A DNA stretch of 64,000 bases from Clostridia bacterium (GTDB taxonomy: Bacteria > Bacillota_A > Clostridia > Christensenellales > Aristaeellaceae). Location: assembly GCA_017430945.1 (NCBI GenBank), contig JAFRMB010000018.1, forward strand, positions 1 to 64,000, in the 5' to 3' direction. The notes under the pieces are model-generated. The model saw only the letters and a program-made list of their open reading frames with translations. It made no database searches and was not told the origin of the DNA. Positions within the stretch are counted from its first letter, which is position 1; each line of letters opens with the position of its first letter. The position numbers and the translations under genes were made by a program. This document shows positions 53,807 to 62,770 of the stretch, in pieces.

Positions 53807-54802
53807 TCACTCTTCGCGCTTGTCCATGTTCGGCCTTTTCCCGCCGCGCAGCACGACCTCCTCGCCGCTGCGCAGCTTGTCGGCGATCTCTGTGAGCCGC
53901 CTGAGCCTCGCATTCACGCCGGACTTCCCGATGGGCGGTTCCATCAGCTCGCCCAGGCTGGTCAACGCCATCTCCGGATTGTTGGCGCGCGCAAAGGCCA
54001 TCTCCCGAAGCGAAGCGGGCAGCTTGTCGAGGCCCAGCTCGCGGTCGATATACATGATATCACGGATCTGTGCCTCCGCTGCCGCCAGCACGCGGTCGAT
54101 GTTGGACGCGTCGAAATTCATCTGCCGGTTGACCCGGTTGGAGACCTCCTTGCGGACCCTGACGTTCTCGAAGGCCAGCACCGCCGTGCTCGCGCCCAGC
54201 AGCGTCAGCGCATCGGAGATGTCCTCCGCCCGCTTGAAATAGGCCACGAACCGGTTCCGTCTGGCGGTCACGCGCGCCTCGAGCCCGAAATAGTCCAGAC
54301 ATGCCACGATGCGCTGTGCCAAAGGTTCCCTGGGGGCGGCGATCTCCATGTGGTAGCGCCGGTCAGGCGGCGTGATCGTGCCGCACATCATGAACGCTGC
54401 CCGAACAAACGCCTTCTTGCAGCAGGCGTAGTCCGTGATCGAAGGCGGCGGCGTCTCAGCGAGCCCGAACAGCCCGTCCTCGTCCAATAGGCCGCATTCC
54501 TGCAGCAGCGTGAGCGACGCCTCTTCGGGGATCGCGAGCTGGTAGTGCTTCTGACGGTTCAGCGTGTCGCCGCTGATGGCGCGGATCTGTCCGGTGATGC
54601 CCCAGTGTCGCTTCAGCATGCCGAAATAGCGCCTGACGATGGCCGCATCCGAAGCGGTGATGTTCAGTGCATAGCGCCCACGCCCGCGCCAGGCGATGCC
54701 GCCGGATGACAGCAGCGCCGCGGCCAGCTCGCTGCGCGCGCAACAAACGTCATCGGTCCTGAGCCTCGCCAGCTCGCCGCGCACATCCGATGCAAAAGAC
54801 AT
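53807..54802 (-). CDS. whiA: WhiA-family DNA-binding regulator
   Basis: A 331-residue WhiA: an N-terminal LAGLIDADG-like domain and a C-terminal helix-turn-helix. In Gram-positive bacteria it influences cell division, chromosome segregation or sporulation. Typical blocks are SFASDVRGELAR at the start, SSGGIAWRGRGRY near 32, and KLPASLREMAFARANNPEMALTSLGEL near the end, in pieces. It starts 6 bases after murB. In many Bacillota rapZ and yvcK lie between murB and whiA, but here they do not. Confidence 0.94.
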   Translation of the reverse strand: MSFASDVRGELARLRTDDVCCARSELAAALLSSGGIAWRGRGRYALNITASDAAIVRRYFGMLKRHWGITGQIRAISGDTLNRQKHYQLAIPEEASLTLLQECGLLDEDGLFGLAETPPPSITDYACCKKAFVRAAFMMCGTITPPDRRYHMEIAAPREPLAQRIVACLDYFGLEARVTARRNRFVAYFKRAEDISDALTLLGASTAVLAFENVRVRKEVSNRVNRQMNFDASNIDRVLAAAEAQIRDIMYIDRELGLDKLPASLREMAFARANNPEMALTSLGELMEPPIGKSGVNARLRRLTEIADKLRSGEEVVLRGGKRPNMDKREE

Positions 54803-54808
54803 TCGCTT

Positions 54809-55726
54809 TCAGCTCCTCCGGGCGTCCTCGCCCAGTATGCGCACCTCGGTCTCCAGATGCACGCCGGACATCGCCTCGACCTCGCGCTGCACCGTCTCGA
54901 TCAGCGCGATGATATCGGCCGCCGTCGCCTCCGCGACCTTCACGATGAAGCCCGCGTGCTTTTCGCTGACCTGCGCGCCGTTCACGGAGCGCCCCTTCAG
55001 CCCGGCCTGCTCGATCAGCGCGCCGGCATAATGGCCCTCCGGGCGCTTGAAGACGCTGCCCGCGCTGGGGTAGTTCAGCGGCTGCTTGTCGCGCCGGCGT
55101 GCGTTCAGCTCCCGCATGCGCGCCGCGATGGCTTCCGGATCATCCGGCTCCAGCCGGAAGCGCGCCGACAGGACGATGCCGCCCTCCCTGAGCGGCCGCG
55201 TCGTGCGATAGCCCATCTGCAGCTCGTCCCGCGACAGCTTGCGCACCCGGCCGTCCATCAACACCTCGGCGTCGATCAACACGTCCGAGAGCTGTCCGCC
55301 GTAGGCGCCCGCGTTCATCGCGCAGCCTCCGCCCAGCGAACCCGGGATGCCCGAGGCGAATTCGAGCCCCGCCAGGCCTGCAGCCTGGGCAAAGGCCGCC
55401 ACGCGGGCCAGAGACGCCCCCGCCTGCGCGCTGATGACGTGCCCCTCGCGCCGAATGGCCGACATGCCCTCGCCCAGCGCGATCACCAGGCCGCGGATGC
55501 CGCCGTCGCGCACCAGCAGGTTCGATCCGTTGCCGATCACCAGCACCTGGACGGCCGCCGCGCGTGCTGCCGCCATCGCCGCCGCCACCTGCTCAGGTGA
55601 CTCGGGAAGGAACATCACGTCCGCCGGCCCGCCCACGCGGAACGTGGTGTGCCGGGACATCGGCTCGTCCGTCAGTATCTGATCCGCCCGCGCGATGGCG
55701 CGCAGACTTTCGACGATCGATAACAT
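54809..55726 (-). CDS. murB: UDP-N-acetylenolpyruvoylglucosamine reductase
   Basis: A 305-residue FAD enzyme that makes UDP-MurNAc with NADPH, the second committed step of peptidoglycan synthesis. SRHTTFRVGGPADV is at about 24, GNGSNLLVRDGG at about 68 (FAD), and SGIPGSLGGGCAMNAGAYG at about 125. NYPSAGSVFKRP near 218 carries the catalytic Ser, and EVRILGE is at the end. This is the short type II form without the type I insertion. GGGAGG is 7 bases before the ATG at 55726; the open frame beyond lies over the MBOAT gene. Confidence 0.96.
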   Translation of the reverse strand: MLSIVESLRAIARADQILTDEPMSRHTTFRVGGPADVMFLPESPEQVAAAMAAARAAAVQVLVIGNGSNLLVRDGGIRGLVIALGEGMSAIRREGHVISAQAGASLARVAAFAQAAGLAGLEFASGIPGSLGGGCAMNAGAYGGQLSDVLIDAEVLMDGRVRKLSRDELQMGYRTTRPLREGGIVLSARFRLEPDDPEAIAARMRELNARRRDKQPLNYPSAGSVFKRPEGHYAGALIEQAGLKGRSVNGAQVSEKHAGFIVKVAEATAADIIALIETVQREVEAMSGVHLETEVRILGEDARRS

Positions 55727-55758
55727 GCTAACCTCCCTGCTCCATAGCGGAGAATCCG

Positions 55759-57165
55759 TCAGAAGTTGAAATAGATGAAGGGGTTGTAGCTGCCCACGGC
55801 GATATAGGTGACGGCGATGAACGTCAGCGCCAACAGAGCGACGGACCCGACGATCCGCATGATATCCACATTCAAGTGCAGGCGATCGCGCAGCAGCTCG
55901 GGTACAGGCAGGCTGAACAGCACGCCCGCGGCCAGGAACGGCCCATACTCTCTCAGGAACGCGGTGGTCAGCGGGTTCCAAAGCGGCGCGCCGCTCAGGC
56001 CGAACATCGATCCGTAGAACACGCGGGCCACATGCAGATCGTCCGAGCGGATCATGACCGTGATGGTCACCACCACGAACATGGCGTAGAAGTGGCCGAT
56101 CTTATGGTTGGACATCCACTTGCCCATGCCCGTCAGCCGCTCGATCACCAGGAACACGCCGAAGCCAAAGCCCCACAGGAAATAGGTCCAGGCAGCACCG
56201 TGCCACAGGCCGGTCAGCGTCCACACCACCATCATGTTGAACACCAGCCTCGGGGTCTTCACGCGGCTGCCGCCCAGCGGGATATACAGGTAATCGGTGA
56301 ACCAGCTGCCCAGCGAGATGTGCCAGCGCTTCCAGAACTCGCCCACCGACTTGCAGATGAAGGGATAGGTGAAGTTTTCCAGAAAGTGGAAGCCGAACAT
56401 GCGGCCCAGCCCGATGGCCATATCCGAGTATCCCGAAAAGTCGAAGTACACCTGCATGAGGTACGCGCAGGCGGCCAGCCATGCGCTCACCACGGAAAGC
56501 TGCGCCGTCTCAAGCCCAAAAGCCGTGTCCACCAGCAGGCCCATGTTGTTTGCCAGCAGCATCTTCTTGCAGAGGCCGCGCATGAAGCGCACCGTGCCCT
56601 CAAGGAAGTCGTCCAGGTTCTCCCGGCGGTTCTGGATCTCGTTGGCCACCGTCTGGTAGCGCACGATCGGGCCAGCGATCAGCTGTGGGAAGAACGAAAT
56701 GTACAGGCACACGTTGATCAGATTCTTCTGCACCTGTCCCTTGCCCCGGTACACATCGATCACGTAGCTCATGGCCTGGAAGGTAAAGAAGGATATGCCG
56801 ATGGGCAGCGTGATCTGCGGCACGGGCAGCCGCAGACTGAACCAGAGGTTCAGGCTGTTCATCAGGAACATCAGGTATTTGAAGATGCCCAGCAGCCCGA
56901 GGTTGAACACGACCATCAGCGTCAGCGCCAGCTTCGAAAGGCGCCTGTCGCCGCGCACGCGGTCCACCCACAAGCCGAAGAGCCAGTTGACGACGATCGA
57001 GGCCATCATGATCGGGAAGAACTTCGGCGCGCCGAACGCATAAAACCCAAGGCTCATCACCGACAGGAACACGTTGGTCGCCTTGCGCCAGCGCTTCAGG
57101 AGATAATAGCCGACCAGCGTCACCGGCAAAAAATAAAACAGGAATTCGATGCTTGAGAATACCAT
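55759..57165 (-). CDS. MBOAT-family O-acyltransferase (AlgI/DltB-like)
   Basis: A 468-residue polytopic membrane protein with about 11 helices. FSSIEFLFYFLPVTL opens the protein as in AlgI-like proteins. FWKRWHISLGSWFTDYLYIP at about 290-310 is the MBOAT signature, and LTGLWHGAAW near 335 has the catalytic His. Such enzymes move acyl (usually acetyl) groups across the membrane onto exported polysaccharides. A partner SGNH/AlgJ-like protein is not adjacent. I use the ATG at 57165, with AAGGGG 10 bases upstream; ATG 57174 is too close to it. murB follows after 32 bases. Confidence 0.93.
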   Translation of the reverse strand: MVFSSIEFLFYFLPVTLVGYYLLKRWRKATNVFLSVMSLGFYAFGAPKFFPIMMASIVVNWLFGLWVDRVRGDRRLSKLALTLMVVFNLGLLGIFKYLMFLMNSLNLWFSLRLPVPQITLPIGISFFTFQAMSYVIDVYRGKGQVQKNLINVCLYISFFPQLIAGPIVRYQTVANEIQNRRENLDDFLEGTVRFMRGLCKKMLLANNMGLLVDTAFGLETAQLSVVSAWLAACAYLMQVYFDFSGYSDMAIGLGRMFGFHFLENFTYPFICKSVGEFWKRWHISLGSWFTDYLYIPLGGSRVKTPRLVFNMMVVWTLTGLWHGAAWTYFLWGFGFGVFLVIERLTGMGKWMSNHKIGHFYAMFVVVTITVMIRSDDLHVARVFYGSMFGLSGAPLWNPLTTAFLREYGPFLAAGVLFSLPVPELLRDRLHLNVDIMRIVGSVALLALTFIAVTYIAVGSYNPFIYFNF

Positions 57166-57205
57166 GGAACGCATGCCCCTTACAGCAACATTATAGACCT
57201 ATTGT

Positions 57206-57234
57206 ATTATAGCGGATGCCCTTGCTTTTGTCCA
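57206..57234 (-). promoter_or_regulatory. Promoter of MBOAT-murB-whiA
   Basis: Minus strand: TGGACA (57234-57229), 17 bases, TATAAT (57211-57206). A second TATAAT (57195-57190) lies closer to the gene. Confidence 0.65.
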
Positions 57235-57287
57235 GCAAACTTGGGTAAAACACCGAAGCGCGGCGCCCGTTCGATGACCGATTCTTC

Positions 57288-57316
57288 TTGACAGCCGCGG
57301 GATAATCCAATACAAT
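57288..57316 (+). promoter_or_regulatory. Sigma-A promoter of the membrane-anchored repeat protein gene
   Basis: TTGACA (57288-57293), 17 bases, TACAAT (57311-57316). Divergent from the MBOAT promoter. Confidence 0.7.
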
Positions 57317-57368
57317 GTATAATAGGAAACTGTGGAAAGCCTTCATGTGAACGGAGCCTGTACCTGCC

Positions 57369-58976
57369 ATGCTGCACACCACGAAACGGTCGGTCATGTG
57401 CCTCGCCTGCGCGCTGATGCTCGCGCTGGCCTGTTTTGTGTTGCCCCGGGCCACGGCTGAGGAGCGAACGCGCAGCGCGGATATCCTTGATGTCGACTTT
57501 TCCGTCAGCCCCGCCGAGATGGTGTCCCCCTCGGACGTCACCATGACCTTCATACTGCACAACCCCACCGAGTACGACGTCAAGAACCTCTATCTTTCCT
57601 CTGCGGACGGTCTGATCTCAGAGCCCGTCGGCCAGATCGCCGCCGGCGAGACCCAGACGCTCGTGCGCCCGCACACGGTCACACAGACTGAGCTGGACGA
57701 CGGCGCGGTGCGCTATATCATCAGCTACGATGCGGCTGACCCGGGAGACGAAAAAGTGTCGCGGATGCTGTCAGCCTACATCGTCAAGGGCAGTGCACGG
57801 CCGGAAGTGGACTTCACCCGGCAGCTGTCCTCGCGACAGGTGGTGGCCGGCGGCCAGCTGACCGTCGCCTACAGGCTTTCGAACAACGGCAATGTGCCGG
57901 TCACCGACCTTCAGGTCCGGGACCAGCTGGGTGATTTCATCGGGCGTTTGGAGCGGCTGGAGATCGGCGCGACGCGCACCTTCATCAGCCGCGTGACGCT
58001 GAACGCCGATGCCGAGTCGGTCGCGACGCTGGAATACCGGATCCCCTCGGGCGAGGTCGTCACTAAGGCGCTGGACCCCGCGCCGGTGCGCCTTTCGGAG
58101 AGCACGCTTGACGCCAGTTTCTCCATCGGCCTTTCCGCCTTCGACTCAAACCAGGCGGACGCGGTATTGATCCTCACGAACACCGGAAGCGACGATTACA
58201 CGGACGTCACCGTCGTGGACGACGTTTACGGCGGTGTGATCGCCGACGCGGTGAGCCTGCCCAGCGGCGCCAACCCGCAGGAGATCGCCTTTACCTATCC
58301 CGTGCGCAGCGCCGGTGAGTACCGCTGGCGCGTGACGGGCACGAGCCAGTCCGGTGAGGCCCTCGACTTCACGACCGAGACCCTGACCCTGGACGAGGCT
58401 CCCCTGCCGCCTGAGATCACCGTCTCGCTGAAGGCCAAGGCGCGGGCCACCAAGATCAATCGCGCCGGCAGGGTCACCTTCGACCTCGAGTTGACCAACA
58501 CCGGCACGGTGACGGCTCAGGGATTGAAGCTCTACGAGCTCGAGCGCGGCGATGTCCGCCAGCTTGCGGTGCTGCCCACCGGCGATCCGCTCCGGTGCAG
58601 CGTGAGCTACGATGTCTCCGAAGACCAGCAGTTCATATTCTGCGTCAATTATCAGGACGCCGGCGGCCATGCCCGCACCGCCACCGCCTCTCCCGTCAGC
58701 GTTGAGATCACCCCCGCGGGCGTTGATCCCGAACCCGATCCGGATGCGACCGGCGCTCCGAAAGGCCCCTCTGTGAAGATGGGCAACACGCGCACCTTCA
58801 CGATCCTTCTGGTCGTGGCTTCGGCGGCGCTCGTCTCGATGTTCACCATATTGCTGGTCACCTCGCTGCGCGCGCGTCAGGATCGGCGCAAGCGCCTGGC
58901 CGCACAGCGTCTGCGCCGCACCGCCGCGAACAGGACCGGCGACGGTGCGCACAAGCGCAACAAAAAGAAGCGGTGA
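57369..58976 (+). CDS. Membrane-anchored protein with CARDB/DUF11-like repeats
   Basis: A 535-residue exported protein of unknown function. Residues 1-31 are a signal peptide. Residues about 38-455 contain roughly four Ig-like beta-sandwich repeats. Each has a phrase such as FILHNPTEYDVKNL, YRLSNNGNVPVTDL, LILTNTGSDDYTDV or LELTNTGTVTAQGL, typical of CARDB or DUF11 cell-surface domains. An acidic Pro linker, one transmembrane helix (about 475-499) and a strongly basic cytosolic tail (RKRLAAQRLRRT, ending KRNKKKR) follow. It is transcribed away from the MBOAT-murB-whiA operon. The ribosome site is weak (GGAG 13 bases upstream of the ATG). Confidence 0.8.
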   Translation: MLHTTKRSVMCLACALMLALACFVLPRATAEERTRSADILDVDFSVSPAEMVSPSDVTMTFILHNPTEYDVKNLYLSSADGLISEPVGQIAAGETQTLVRPHTVTQTELDDGAVRYIISYDAADPGDEKVSRMLSAYIVKGSARPEVDFTRQLSSRQVVAGGQLTVAYRLSNNGNVPVTDLQVRDQLGDFIGRLERLEIGATRTFISRVTLNADAESVATLEYRIPSGEVVTKALDPAPVRLSESTLDASFSIGLSAFDSNQADAVLILTNTGSDDYTDVTVVDDVYGGVIADAVSLPSGANPQEIAFTYPVRSAGEYRWRVTGTSQSGEALDFTTETLTLDEAPLPPEITVSLKAKARATKINRAGRVTFDLELTNTGTVTAQGLKLYELERGDVRQLAVLPTGDPLRCSVSYDVSEDQQFIFCVNYQDAGGHARTATASPVSVEITPAGVDPEPDPDATGAPKGPSVKMGNTRTFTILLVVASAALVSMFTILLVTSLRARQDRRKRLAAQRLRRTAANRTGDGAHKRNKKKR

Positions 58977-59064
58977 TCGATAGTGGTGCTTCGATCCCTT
59001 CCTCTGTATCCCCGGGCCCACAGTGACGGGCCTACAGATCATCCTCTCGACCGAAAGGAGCTTT

Positions 59065-60552
59065 ATGGATACCGACAGTACGAAATGGCTGAAGCTGAGA
59101 AGCGGCTCCGATATTCGCAGCAGCGTGCAGCTGCTGGATGATGAGACCTGTGAGCGCATCGGCTTTGCCTGGGCCACCATGCTGGCCCAACGACTCAAGA
59201 CCACGCCGGACAAGCTGGTCATCGCGGTGGGCCGCGATGCGTGCGAGTCCGGGCGCCGCATCAAAGCGGCGCTGATCCGCGGCATCACCGCCGCCGACAG
59301 CGATGTGCTGGACGGGGGCGTATGCGCCATGCCCGCGCTGTTCATGGCCGCCACCCGCGGCATCCGGCCTGAAGCCGGCGAGGGTGATGAAGATGCGGCG
59401 TCCATCTCCGCAGATGGTGCCGTCATGGTGACCGGCGGCGATCTCGACGCGTCCGTGAACGGCATGAAGTTCATGGCCCGCGACGGCGGGCTCCACGGAG
59501 CCGATGTCGCGCTTCTTTTGCGCATGGCCGCGGCCAATGAGGTCCCGGAACGGCTCGTGGTCCGCACGGGCATCATGGACGCCTATCGGGACTTCCTGTT
59601 GGAGGTCGCCGCGCAGCTGTTGAAGGACGATGCGCTGAAGCCGCTTTTGGGCTTGTACGCCGTGGTCGATACTGGCAGCACGGGAGGCGCGTTCTTTGCA
59701 AAGCTGATCGAGGCTCTCGGCGCGGACATCGAACGCCCGAATCCGGGAGAATCGATGAGCGATGCCGTCCGACGCTTCGGCGCCGATATGGGCTTCGGCT
59801 TCGACATGGACAGCAGCCGCGCGCACATCTGGGACCAGACGGGACGCCCTGTGGACGGCAATCGTCTGATCGCGCTGATCGCCTCCATACTGCTCGAGGC
59901 CCGGCCCGGCGCGACCTTCGTCATGGACAGCGTCACCTCGACGGGCCTTACGGCGTTCATACAGGAGTGGGGCGGCATCCACTACCGCTTCAAGCGCGGC
60001 TACCGCAAGGTCATCGGCGAGGCGATACGCCTGAACAGCGAGGGCATCGACTGCCCGCTCGCGATCGAGACCTCCGGCCATGCCGCCTTCCGCGAAAACG
60101 GCTTTCTGGACGACGGCGTCTACCTGGCGCTGCGCGTGGCCTGCGAGGCGCTGGACTGCAAACGCGAGGGCCGGACGGTGTTCGATCCGCTGAACGATCT
60201 GAGCGAACCCGTGGAGACTCTGGCTCTCCGCCTGCGCATCCTGGATGACGAAGATCCCGACGCGGCCATTCAGGAGGTCGTCGAGGTCATCCTCTCCCAT
60301 ACGCTGGAGGATCCCGAGTGGGTGATGGCCCCCGACAGCCGCGAGGGCGTGCGCATCACCTTCAACCTGGACGGCGGCATCAGCAACGCGTGGTTCCAGC
60401 TGCGCATGTCCGTGCACGACCCGGTCATGGTGCTCGACGCGGAAAGCGACGTGCCTGGCGGTGTCAAGCGCGTGTTGAGCGAACTCTATGAACTGATCCG
60501 CGAGACCGAGCTGCTGGCGCTCGAACCGCTGCGCGCGGCCCTGGATCGGTGA
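59065..60552 (+). CDS. Phosphohexomutase homologue with a degenerate active site
   Basis: A 495-residue protein with the overall order of an alpha-D-phosphohexomutase. The loop that normally carries the phosphoserine (TASHNP or TASHLP) reads VMVTGGDLDASVNGMKF here: the Ser is Gly125 and the His is Asp126. The metal loop is D247-M-D-S-S-R252 in place of DGDGDR, while the sugar loop ETSGH (335-339) is kept. It therefore probably cannot run the usual phosphoryl relay. It may be a binding or regulatory protein, or use other chemistry. AAAGGAG is 4 bases before the ATG at 59065. Transketolase follows from its own promoter. The reading frame is intact. Confidence 0.85.
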   Translation: MDTDSTKWLKLRSGSDIRSSVQLLDDETCERIGFAWATMLAQRLKTTPDKLVIAVGRDACESGRRIKAALIRGITAADSDVLDGGVCAMPALFMAATRGIRPEAGEGDEDAASISADGAVMVTGGDLDASVNGMKFMARDGGLHGADVALLLRMAAANEVPERLVVRTGIMDAYRDFLLEVAAQLLKDDALKPLLGLYAVVDTGSTGGAFFAKLIEALGADIERPNPGESMSDAVRRFGADMGFGFDMDSSRAHIWDQTGRPVDGNRLIALIASILLEARPGATFVMDSVTSTGLTAFIQEWGGIHYRFKRGYRKVIGEAIRLNSEGIDCPLAIETSGHAAFRENGFLDDGVYLALRVACEALDCKREGRTVFDPLNDLSEPVETLALRLRILDDEDPDAAIQEVVEVILSHTLEDPEWVMAPDSREGVRITFNLDGGISNAWFQLRMSVHDPVMVLDAESDVPGGVKRVLSELYELIRETELLALEPLRAALDR

Positions 60553-60577
60553 AATGCGTCAAATCCCGCGGCAGCCC

Positions 60578-60606
60578 TTTGCATGCTGTGGAAGATGTGA
60601 TATAAT
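60578..60606 (+). promoter_or_regulatory. Promoter of the transketolase gene
   Basis: TTTGCA (60578-60583), 17 bases, TATAAT (60601-60606) with TGA directly before it (extended -10). Confidence 0.7.
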
Positions 60607-60673
60607 GTTGTTGAGGCCGGCATCGCCGCCTTATCAAGCTATACGATATTAATGAGATAGGAGATGTATTCCG

Positions 60674-62647
60674 ATGAACAATGAACGCATGGTCGTCAAC
60701 GCGATCCGCATTCTGACCGCCGAAGGTGTACAGAAGGCCAAGTCCGGTCATCCCGGAATGCCCATGGGCGCAGCGCCGGCTGCCTTTGCCATCTGGGGCA
60801 AGCAGATGAAGCACAACCCTGCCGATCCCAAGTGGATCGATCGCGACCGGTTCGTGCTCTCCTCCGGCCACGGCTCCATGCTGATGTACAGCCTGCTGCA
60901 CCTGTTCGGCTATGGCCTGACCATCGAGGATCTGAAACAGTTCAGGCAGTTCGGTTCCAAGACCCCCGGCCATCCGGAATACGGCCACACCATCGGCGTC
61001 GAGACCACCACCGGCCCCCTGGGCCAGGGCATTGCCAACGCAGTGGGCATGGCGATGGCTGAGAAGCATCTGGCGGCGAAGTTCAACCGCGAGGGCTTCA
61101 ATGTGATCGACCACTACACCTACTGCATACTGGGCGACGGCTGCATGATGGAAGGCATCTCTCATGAGGCGTGCTCCCTGGCCGGCACCCTGAGGCTCAA
61201 CAAACTGATCGCGGTGTACGACGACAACGAGATCTCCATCGAGGGCAGCACCGACATCGCCTTCCGCGAGGACGTGCCCGCCCGCTTCCGCGCCTACGGC
61301 TGGAACGTGATCGACGTCAAGGAAGGCAACTGCTGGAAGCAGGTCGATGCCGCGCTGCGGATCGCAAAGCGCTCCGACAAGCCCACCCTGATCGTGACCC
61401 ACACCGCCATCGGCTACGGTTCCCCCAAGGCCGGCATGGCTTCCGCGCACGGCGAACCGCTCGGCGAGGAAAACATCGCCGCGACCAAGAAGAACCTGGG
61501 CTGGCCCTGCGAAGAGCCCTTTGCAGTGCCCCAGGAGGTCTATGACGAGACCGCCAAGGCTCTTGAGGCCGGCAAGGCAGCCGAAGCAGCGTGGGAGAAG
61601 CTGATGGCTGAATACGCCAAAGCCTATCCCGAGCTGAAGACCGAGTTCGACCAGTGGTTCTCCGACGAACTGCCCGTCGATCTGACGAAGGACGAGGAGC
61701 TGTTCGCCTTCGAGGGCAAGTGCGCCACCCGCAATTCCAGCGGCGTCACCCTGAACCGCCTGGCGGAGCGCATCCCCAACCTGTTCGGCGGCTCCGCGGA
61801 TCTCGCGCCTTCCAACAAATCCAACATGAAGGGCAAGGGCGACTTCTCCGACGAGACGCCTGAAGGCCAGAACATCCACTTTGGCGTGCGCGAGCATGCC
61901 ATGGCCGCCATCTGCAACGGCATCAAACTGCACGGCGGCCTGCGCCCCTACTGCGCCACGTTCTTCGTGTTCTCCGATTACATGAAGAACGCCATGCGCA
62001 TGAGCAGCATCATGGACCTGGGCGTGCCCTACATCCTCACGCACGATTCCATCGGCGTCGGCGAGGACGGCCCGACCCATCAGCCCATCGAGCAGCTGGC
62101 CGGCCTGCGCGCCGTGCCCGGCCTGATCGTGTACCGCCCCGCGGACAGCAAGGAAGTCGCCGCCGGCTGGATCGCCGCGATGACCGAGAAGCATCCCGTG
62201 GCGCTGGTGCTGACCCGTCAGGATCTGCCCCTCTACGAGAAGAGCGGCCTGGATGCGCTCAAGGGCGGCTATATCATCTCCGACTGCGACAAGGCGACCC
62301 CCGATGTGCTGCTGATGGCTTCCGGCTCCGAGGTGGAGCAGTGCGTGGAAGCGCAGAAGCTGCTGGCTGACGAGGGCATCGCTGCGCGCGTCATCTCCAT
62401 CCCCAGCTTTGAACTGTTCGACCGGCAGCCCGACGAATACAAGGAGGCCGTGATGCCCAAGGCCGTGCGCGCCCGCGTGGCCGTCGAAGCCGCCGCCACC
62501 TTTGGCTGGCACAAATACGTCGGCCTGGATGGCGAGGTCATCGGTCTGGATCGCTTCGGCGCGTCCGCACCCTACAAGTTCCTGTTCAAGGAGTTCGGCT
62601 TCACCGCCGAAAACGTGGCTGCCGCCGCAAAGCGTGTCATCAAGTAA
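60674..62647 (+). CDS. tkt: Transketolase
   Basis: A 657-residue thiamine-diphosphate enzyme that moves two-carbon units between pentose phosphates and glycolytic sugars. [19 protein letters not shown] is near the N-terminus, [16 protein letters not shown] at about 64. [13 protein letters not shown] at about 155 is the GDG-type ThDP motif with its metal ligands. The pyrimidine domain has the conserved Glu in FGVREHAM at about 405, and [20 protein letters not shown] is near 457. Full length and single-chain. It has its own promoter and a strong terminator. Confidence 0.97.
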   Translation: MNNERMVVNAIRILTAEGVQKAKSGHPGMPMGAAPAAFAIWGKQMKHNPADPKWIDRDRFVLSSGHGSMLMYSLLHLFGYGLTIEDLKQFRQFGSKTPGHPEYGHTIGVETTTGPLGQGIANAVGMAMAEKHLAAKFNREGFNVIDHYTYCILGDGCMMEGISHEACSLAGTLRLNKLIAVYDDNEISIEGSTDIAFREDVPARFRAYGWNVIDVKEGNCWKQVDAALRIAKRSDKPTLIVTHTAIGYGSPKAGMASAHGEPLGEENIAATKKNLGWPCEEPFAVPQEVYDETAKALEAGKAAEAAWEKLMAEYAKAYPELKTEFDQWFSDELPVDLTKDEELFAFEGKCATRNSSGVTLNRLAERIPNLFGGSADLAPSNKSNMKGKGDFSDETPEGQNIHFGVREHAMAAICNGIKLHGGLRPYCATFFVFSDYMKNAMRMSSIMDLGVPYILTHDSIGVGEDGPTHQPIEQLAGLRAVPGLIVYRPADSKEVAAGWIAAMTEKHPVALVLTRQDLPLYEKSGLDALKGGYIISDCDKATPDVLLMASGSEVEQCVEAQKLLADEGIAARVISIPSFELFDRQPDEYKEAVMPKAVRARVAVEAAATFGWHKYVGLDGEVIGLDRFGASAPYKFLFKEFGFTAENVAAAAKRVIK

Positions 62648-62659
62648 GCCCAACGACCA

Positions 62660-62697
62660 AACGCACTCCGGAGCTTCAGCTCCGGAGTGCGTTTTTT
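62660..62697 (+). terminator. Rho-independent terminator of transketolase
   Basis: A perfect 15-bp stem, AACGCACTCCGGAGC (62660-62674) with GCTCCGGAGTGCGTT (62679-62693), a TTCA loop and a T-run. Confidence 0.92.
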
Positions 62698-62770
62698 ATC
62701 GATCGTTTTATCAGCATGCCTGCTCCGGCCGGGAGCCGGCGCGATGTTCATATTGATCGGATGGGTCCTG

